From Planctomycetaceae bacterium (GTDB lineage: Bacteria; Planctomycetota; Planctomycetia; Pirellulales; Pirellulaceae): a DNA stretch of 8,885 bases. The first letter of the stretch is position 1, and each line of letters starts with the position of its first letter. Shown here piece after piece: positions 5,141 through 8,885 of the stretch. A model generated the notes under the pieces. The model was not told where the DNA came from and made no database searches. It saw only the letters and a program-made list of their open reading frames with translations. Position numbers and translations under genes: made by a program. The stretch is taken from NCBI GenBank assembly GCA_002685655.1, contig NYXM01000193.1:1-8885 (forward strand), written 5' to 3'.

Positions 5141-8100
5141 ATGTTTCTCGTTCGCTTTGCTTTGCGCAATTCGTACGCCGTCGTCGCCCTGGTCGTTGGG
5201 CTTTGCCTGCTTGGAGCCGCCGTCGTTCCGCTGTTTCCAATCGACATTCTGCCTGACTTCAAGAAGCCGGTCGTCGTGAGCTACTTTTCGTATCCCGGGC
5301 TGCCAACCGGTGAGATGGAGAAAAGCGTTACGTCGCGTGTGGAGCGGGCACTGACGTTGGCAGGGCGAATCGAGCATCAGGAATCACGCACGATGCCAGG
5401 TGCCTCGATGATTAAGATCTTCTTTCAGCCCGGAACGAATCCAAGTTCCGCAATGAATGACATCGTCAATCTCGAAGTGAGTGACATGTTTCACTTGCCG
5501 CCTGGGATCGAGTTCCCGTTCACCCTGCGAAGCGAGCCTGCCAATCTACCCGTTGTTCTCGCGGCGATCTCCGGAGAAGGGCTCAGCGAAAAGGAACTGT
5601 ACACCATCGGCTACTACGCCGTGCGTAACAAGATGGGTGGCCTGAAGGGTGTTCAGATTCCACATCCCTTCGGGGGCAAGTTTCGGCAAATGATGATCTA
5701 CGTCGATCCGCTCAAGTTGCAGTCTTTTGGATTGAGTGCGAAAGACGTCGTCACCGCAATACGGGACTCCAACCTTGTCATGGCCGGTGGAACGGTAAAG
5801 CTCGGGCACTCGGAGTATCAGCTCCATCCCGTGAACACCTTGCCGGCGGAGGAGGACATCGACAACGTGGTGATTGAGGTCCGCGACGGCCGACCGATCT
5901 TCATTCGCGACGTCGGTTATGCCAAAGATGATGCGGCGCTTCAGTACAACATCGTTCGCGTCAATGGCAACCGAAGCGTCTACTGCCCGCTCCTCCGAGA
6001 GCCGGGTGAGAACATCATTGCGGTTGTCGATCGAATCTATGAGGGAATCGCCGCCGAGATCCCCAAGATGAAGGATCGTGACGAAATTCCGCAAGCGACT
6101 GAAATCACGCTGGTCAGCGATCAGTCCTCCTTTATTCGCAACGCCATGCGTAATCTCATGTATGAAGTGGGGCTTGGCGGATTGCTGGTGGCGATCGTTG
6201 TTGGTGCGTTTCTGCGACAGCTCCGACCCGTGTTGGTCATTGTTGCGACCATCTTGCTGTCGATTCTCATTGGGGCGCTCGCCTTTTATTTCACCGGGCA
6301 GACCGTGAACGTGATGACGCTCGGCGGAATTGCATTGGCCGTCGGGACCGTTGTTGATGCGGGAATTGTCGTTGTCGAGAACATTGTGCGACATCTCCGC
6401 ATGGGGAAGACTTCCGTTGAAGCCGCTCGCGATGGAGCGAATGAAGTTGCTGGCGCTGTCTTGGCGGGCACAGTTACGACGCTCGCAGTCTTCGTTCCCG
6501 TGATCTTTCTTTCAGGAATGATCCGGTTTCTCTTCGAGCCACTTTCCGCAGCCGCCACGATGACGATCGGTGCATCGTACTTTGTCGCCATGACCGTCGT
6601 ACCAGCCTATTGTGCACGCTTCTTGCGAAGTCGGACGGGTTTTCAACCTGTCCAAGATGGCGACGATGCTGAACGGCAGGTTGAAAACCCTCGCGGTCTT
6701 TACGTTGGTTCGTTATCGCTTGTCCTCAAGTTTCGCTGGCTTGTTGTCCTCGTCACGCTCCTGCTCGTCGGTGCGTCGGCATTGCTTCTGCCTCAAATCG
6801 GCACAGAACTGTTTCCCAACGTCGACGCTGGTACGTTCGAGATTCGCATGAAAACGATTCCCGGCACGCGACTTGAAGACACTGAAGAGTTGGTAGCACG
6901 AATCGAAGATACGATTAAGGAAGTCGTTCCAGAAAACGAAATCGAGGCTCTCATCTCGAACATCGGCTTACCAGTTGGAAAAGGAGCTGGCTTCTCGACG
7001 ATCCTCAGCCCCAACTCGGGTCCCGATACCGCCTTTCTTGTCGTGAATATGATCCAAAGTGGGCGATCGACGAGCACCGATCGGTATGTAGAACAGCTGC
7101 GGGCTTTGTTAGCCGAACGGTTCCCACGTGAGCAGTTCTTGTTTACGTCCGGCAGCATCGTGAACGCTGCGTTGAACGAAGGTGCTCCCACGCCGATCAA
7201 TGTTCAGATCTCGGCTGGAACGTTGGCTCAATGCAGGGATGCGGCGGAAAAGGTTGTTGATCTGGTCAGCCAGATCCCGGGTACGGCTGACGTGCAAATT
7301 GCGCAGTCACTGGACTATCCGCAACTCGATATCAAAGTTGATCGGACGAAGGCGCGTTTTCTTGGCTTGAGCCAGGAGGACGTGGCGCAATCGATTCTCA
7401 CGGCGTACGGTTCCAGCATCGGTTACTCGTCAACGATTTGGGTCGATCCGGACAAGGGAACGGACTTTTTCATGGGTGTGCAATATGAGAATAACGAGGC
7501 GCGTTCGTTGGACGAAATACGCAATCTTCCTCTCTCAATCAACGGTCCCAACGGGCGCGTCACGGTTCCGTTATCGAACGTCGCCACCGTCAATCGCGTC
7601 AACATCCCAGGCGAAGCGAAGCATTACAACATCTCGCGTGTCAACGATGTCTACGTGAATGTCGATGGTCGCGACGTTGGTTCAGTCGCCGCCGATGTCC
7701 AGCGAGCGGTTGACAAGCTCGAGAAGAACTTCGAGTCCGGCGTGGCAGCTACACTGCGTGGTCCCGTCGAGACAATGAAGAGCGGTGCCAAGTCGCTTGG
7801 AATGGGCATTCTGATTGCGATCGTTCTCGTTTATCTGGTCATGCTTGCTCAATTCAAATCATTTGTCGACCCGTTGATCATCATGCTAGCGGTTCCACTC
7901 GGTCTATCCGGAGTGTTAGTAGTCCTCTACCTGACCAACACGACGCTCAATATCCAGTCGCTGATGGGAACGTTGATGATGATCGGAGTCGTCGTCAACA
8001 ACAGCATTCTCTTGGTCGAATTCGCCAATCAGCTGCGCCAGCGCGGCTACGACACTCGCTCAGCGGCGTTGACTGCGGCGAGCGTCCGCCTGCGTCCAAT

Positions 8101-8299
8101 CTTAATGACGTCACTGACACTCGTCGCTTCCATGGCACCGCTCTCGATCCACTTGGCACCCGGCGGCGAAGCCATGATCCCGCTTGCACGTGCCATGATT
8201 GGCGGGATGGTGGTGTCGACCGTCCTCACACTTTTCCTCGTGCCTTGCGTCTACACGATTATTAAGCGGGCGCCAATTCAACCGGCAACGGCAGTCTAA
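5141..8299 (+). CDS. RND-superfamily inner-membrane efflux pump (AcrB-like)
   Basis: At 1052 residues this is a full-length RND permease, which exports substrates from periplasm or inner leaflet using the proton gradient. TM1 is at about 10-30, followed by a periplasmic porter domain with FPIDILPDFKKPVV. TM2-TM6 lie between about 340 and 490. TM4 has GGIALAVGTVVDAGIVVVENI with D406. TM7 is around 531-551, then the second porter domain, then TM8-TM12 from about 885 to 1040, including GVVVNNSILLVEF (N953-N954) and RLRPILMTSL. D406 matches one of AcrB's two TM4 aspartates, but the second is Ala (A407) and AcrB's TM10 lysine is Asn (N953). The overall pattern resembles HAE1 more than the heavy-metal (CusA) branch, so organic substrates are likelier than metals; the substrate is not determined. 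An 18- to 19-codon palindromic repeat (6637-6690) is read in frame in the cytoplasmic TM6-TM7 loop. Confidence 0.94.
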   Translation: MFLVRFALRNSYAVVALVVGLCLLGAAVVPLFPIDILPDFKKPVVVSYFSYPGLPTGEMEKSVTSRVERALTLAGRIEHQESRTMPGASMIKIFFQPGTNPSSAMNDIVNLEVSDMFHLPPGIEFPFTLRSEPANLPVVLAAISGEGLSEKELYTIGYYAVRNKMGGLKGVQIPHPFGGKFRQMMIYVDPLKLQSFGLSAKDVVTAIRDSNLVMAGGTVKLGHSEYQLHPVNTLPAEEDIDNVVIEVRDGRPIFIRDVGYAKDDAALQYNIVRVNGNRSVYCPLLREPGENIIAVVDRIYEGIAAEIPKMKDRDEIPQATEITLVSDQSSFIRNAMRNLMYEVGLGGLLVAIVVGAFLRQLRPVLVIVATILLSILIGALAFYFTGQTVNVMTLGGIALAVGTVVDAGIVVVENIVRHLRMGKTSVEAARDGANEVAGAVLAGTVTTLAVFVPVIFLSGMIRFLFEPLSAAATMTIGASYFVAMTVVPAYCARFLRSRTGFQPVQDGDDAERQVENPRGLYVGSLSLVLKFRWLVVLVTLLLVGASALLLPQIGTELFPNVDAGTFEIRMKTIPGTRLEDTEELVARIEDTIKEVVPENEIEALISNIGLPVGKGAGFSTILSPNSGPDTAFLVVNMIQSGRSTSTDRYVEQLRALLAERFPREQFLFTSGSIVNAALNEGAPTPINVQISAGTLAQCRDAAEKVVDLVSQIPGTADVQIAQSLDYPQLDIKVDRTKARFLGLSQEDVAQSILTAYGSSIGYSSTIWVDPDKGTDFFMGVQYENNEARSLDEIRNLPLSINGPNGRVTVPLSNVATVNRVNIPGEAKHYNISRVNDVYVNVDGRDVGSVAADVQRAVDKLEKNFESGVAATLRGPVETMKSGAKSLGMGILIAIVLVYLVMLAQFKSFVDPLIIMLAVPLGLSGVLVVLYLTNTTLNIQSLMGTLMMIGVVVNNSILLVEFANQLRQRGYDTRSAALTAASVRLRPILMTSLTLVASMAPLSIHLAPGGEAMIPLARAMIGGMVVSTVLTLFLVPCVYTIIKRAPIQPATAV
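6637..6690. repeat. REP/MITE-like palindromic element embedded in frame in the RND gene
   Basis: GGGTTTTCAACCTG (6637-6650) and CAGGTTGAAAACCC (6677-6690) are perfect 14-bp inverted arms around 26 bases. One wobble and one Watson-Crick pair extend the stem inward, so the RNA could fold into a hairpin of about 16 pairs with a 22-nt loop. In the pump frame it reads TGFQPV...QVENP, residues 499-517. Such symmetry is not expected from protein-coding constraint. An element of 54 bp, divisible by 3, in a linker between transporter halves suggests insertion of a dispersed repeat. No second copy is visible in this window. Confidence 0.75.
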
Positions 8300-8351
8300 G
8301 GGAGCAAGTATTCACTGTTGTTCTCCAGCTTGCACGCCAAACAACTGCCGA

Positions 8352-8885
8352 TCAGAAATCGACTCTCAGCCGTGTTCCCAGCGCAGTGAAATGCCCGTCG
8401 GAATATCCACCGACTGGCGCACGGTCTTCGATATCGCCGTAAATCGCATTGAATTGCAGCGACGAGTAAGCGTTGAAATACCACACCAAGCCGAGGGTCA
8501 TGTTGTTTTCGACACCGCCTCGGATGTCACGATCGCTAAGATCCAGATACGAATATCTCAGCGCCACCTGCCACGCGCCCCTACCTCGTCCGACGCCGTT
8601 GTTACAAGTGTTGACGACAAAGAAATTCTCGAAGGGTCGGATACGGTCGATTGTTCCGGAATTTCGCTTGAGCGGCACATGTTCTCCCGTCAGCATGTAG
8701 GCGATGTGCACATATCCACCGTGGAAATTTAGATCGGGTCCAGTTCCCGCGGTGTCACTGTCCCGCTGCATCCAATTGGACTGATACTCGCCAACGACGT
8801 GAAATGGGCCGATGTTGAGAGCCGCCTCGAGCCCCAGGATTTCGTACCAATCGGCTCCGGCAATGGCCCCGGTGTCCAGCCAGCG
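8352..8885 (-). CDS. OprO/OprP-like outer-membrane porin, C-terminal part (partial)
   Basis: The frame is open from the window edge at 8885 to the TGA at 8352-8354, giving the last 177 residues. The start lies outside the window, so the ATG at 8771 is internal: residues before it (RWLDTGAIAG...GEYQSNW) are porin-like too. The sequence alternates short amphipathic strands and turns, as in a beta-barrel: GPFHVVGEYQ, GGYVHIAYMLTGEH, GAWQVALRYSYLDLSDRD, NNMTLGLVWYFN, SSLQFNAIYGDIEDR. It ends in RLRVDF; a C-terminal aromatic residue is the usual signal for outer-membrane assembly. The pattern matches the Porin_O_P family (phosphate- or polyphosphate-selective porins). The ion preference cannot be read from this half. 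It converges on the pump gene with a 52-bp gap and is probably an independent unit. Confidence 0.82.
   Translation of the reverse strand, partial: RWLDTGAIAGADWYEILGLEAALNIGPFHVVGEYQSNWMQRDSDTAGTGPDLNFHGGYVHIAYMLTGEHVPLKRNSGTIDRIRPFENFFVVNTCNNGVGRGRGAWQVALRYSYLDLSDRDIRGGVENNMTLGLVWYFNAYSSLQFNAIYGDIEDRAPVGGYSDGHFTALGTRLRVDF

Noticed and set aside
5546..6394. 282-codon open frame on the minus strand
   Set aside because: It lies fully antisense to the RND pump, is rich in His, Asn, Asp and Arg with no domain pattern, and follows from the codon bias of the real gene.
8300..8351. Terminator in the convergent gap after the pump gene
   Set aside because: GTTGTT (8317-8322) and AACAAC (8340-8345) could pair, but the stem is AT-rich, 6 bp, with a 17-nt loop and no T-run.
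8199..8732. 177-codon plus-strand frame after the pump gene
   Set aside because: It overlaps the pump's 3' end and runs antisense to the porin, whose beta-barrel strands and terminal Phe are convincing. The plus-frame product has no recognisable features.
1..8885. CRISPR array, tRNA/rRNA genes, insertion sequence, prophage or toxin-antitoxin modules
   Set aside because: I saw no spaced direct-repeat array, tRNA-like or rRNA-like sequence, transposase, integrase or small paired genes on either strand.

Overview
The window looks like chromosomal DNA from a Gram-negative-type bacterium, most likely a member of the Planctomycetota. Three things point there: an OprO/OprP-like outer-membrane porin, a TolC-family lipoprotein with a long N-terminal linker, and a 54-bp palindromic element coding for a TGFQPV...QVENP peptide inside a transporter gene. 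I recall peptides of this kind recurring in planctomycete proteins, but I could not check that here. The phylum assignment is an inference. The outer-membrane proteins themselves are direct evidence for a two-membrane envelope.

Layout. Bases 1-66 hold the last codons of an unidentified gene. Fourteen bases later comes a complete thiamine-diphosphate enzyme of the acetolactate synthase/benzoylformate decarboxylase superfamily (80-1714, +). A 110-bp convergent gap (1715-1824) with a perfect 14-bp palindrome separates it from a TolC-like outer-membrane channel on the minus strand (1825-3540). A 274-bp divergent control region (3541-3814) follows. Then come a HlyD/AcrA-type membrane-fusion lipoprotein (3815-5134, +) and, 6 bp later, a 1052-residue RND pump (5141-8299, +). 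A 52-bp convergent gap leads to the C-terminal part of an OprO/P-like porin (8352-8885, -), which runs off the window.

Function. The channel, adaptor and pump together make a complete tripartite efflux system. Adaptor and pump form an operon, and the channel gene is transcribed away from them from the shared divergent region. That region carries a near-ideal operator-like inverted repeat 43 bp before the adaptor start. The pump resembles the HAE1 (drug and hydrophobic compound) branch, but its TM4/TM10 proton-relay residues differ from AcrB, so its substrate is left open. Nothing links the thiamine-diphosphate enzyme to efflux except proximity.

The best candidate for something unusual is the palindromic element at 6637-6690. 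It sits in frame in the cytoplasmic loop between the two halves of the RND pump and looks like a REP/MITE-type dispersed repeat turned into coding sequence. I did not find a convincing wholly new multi-gene system.
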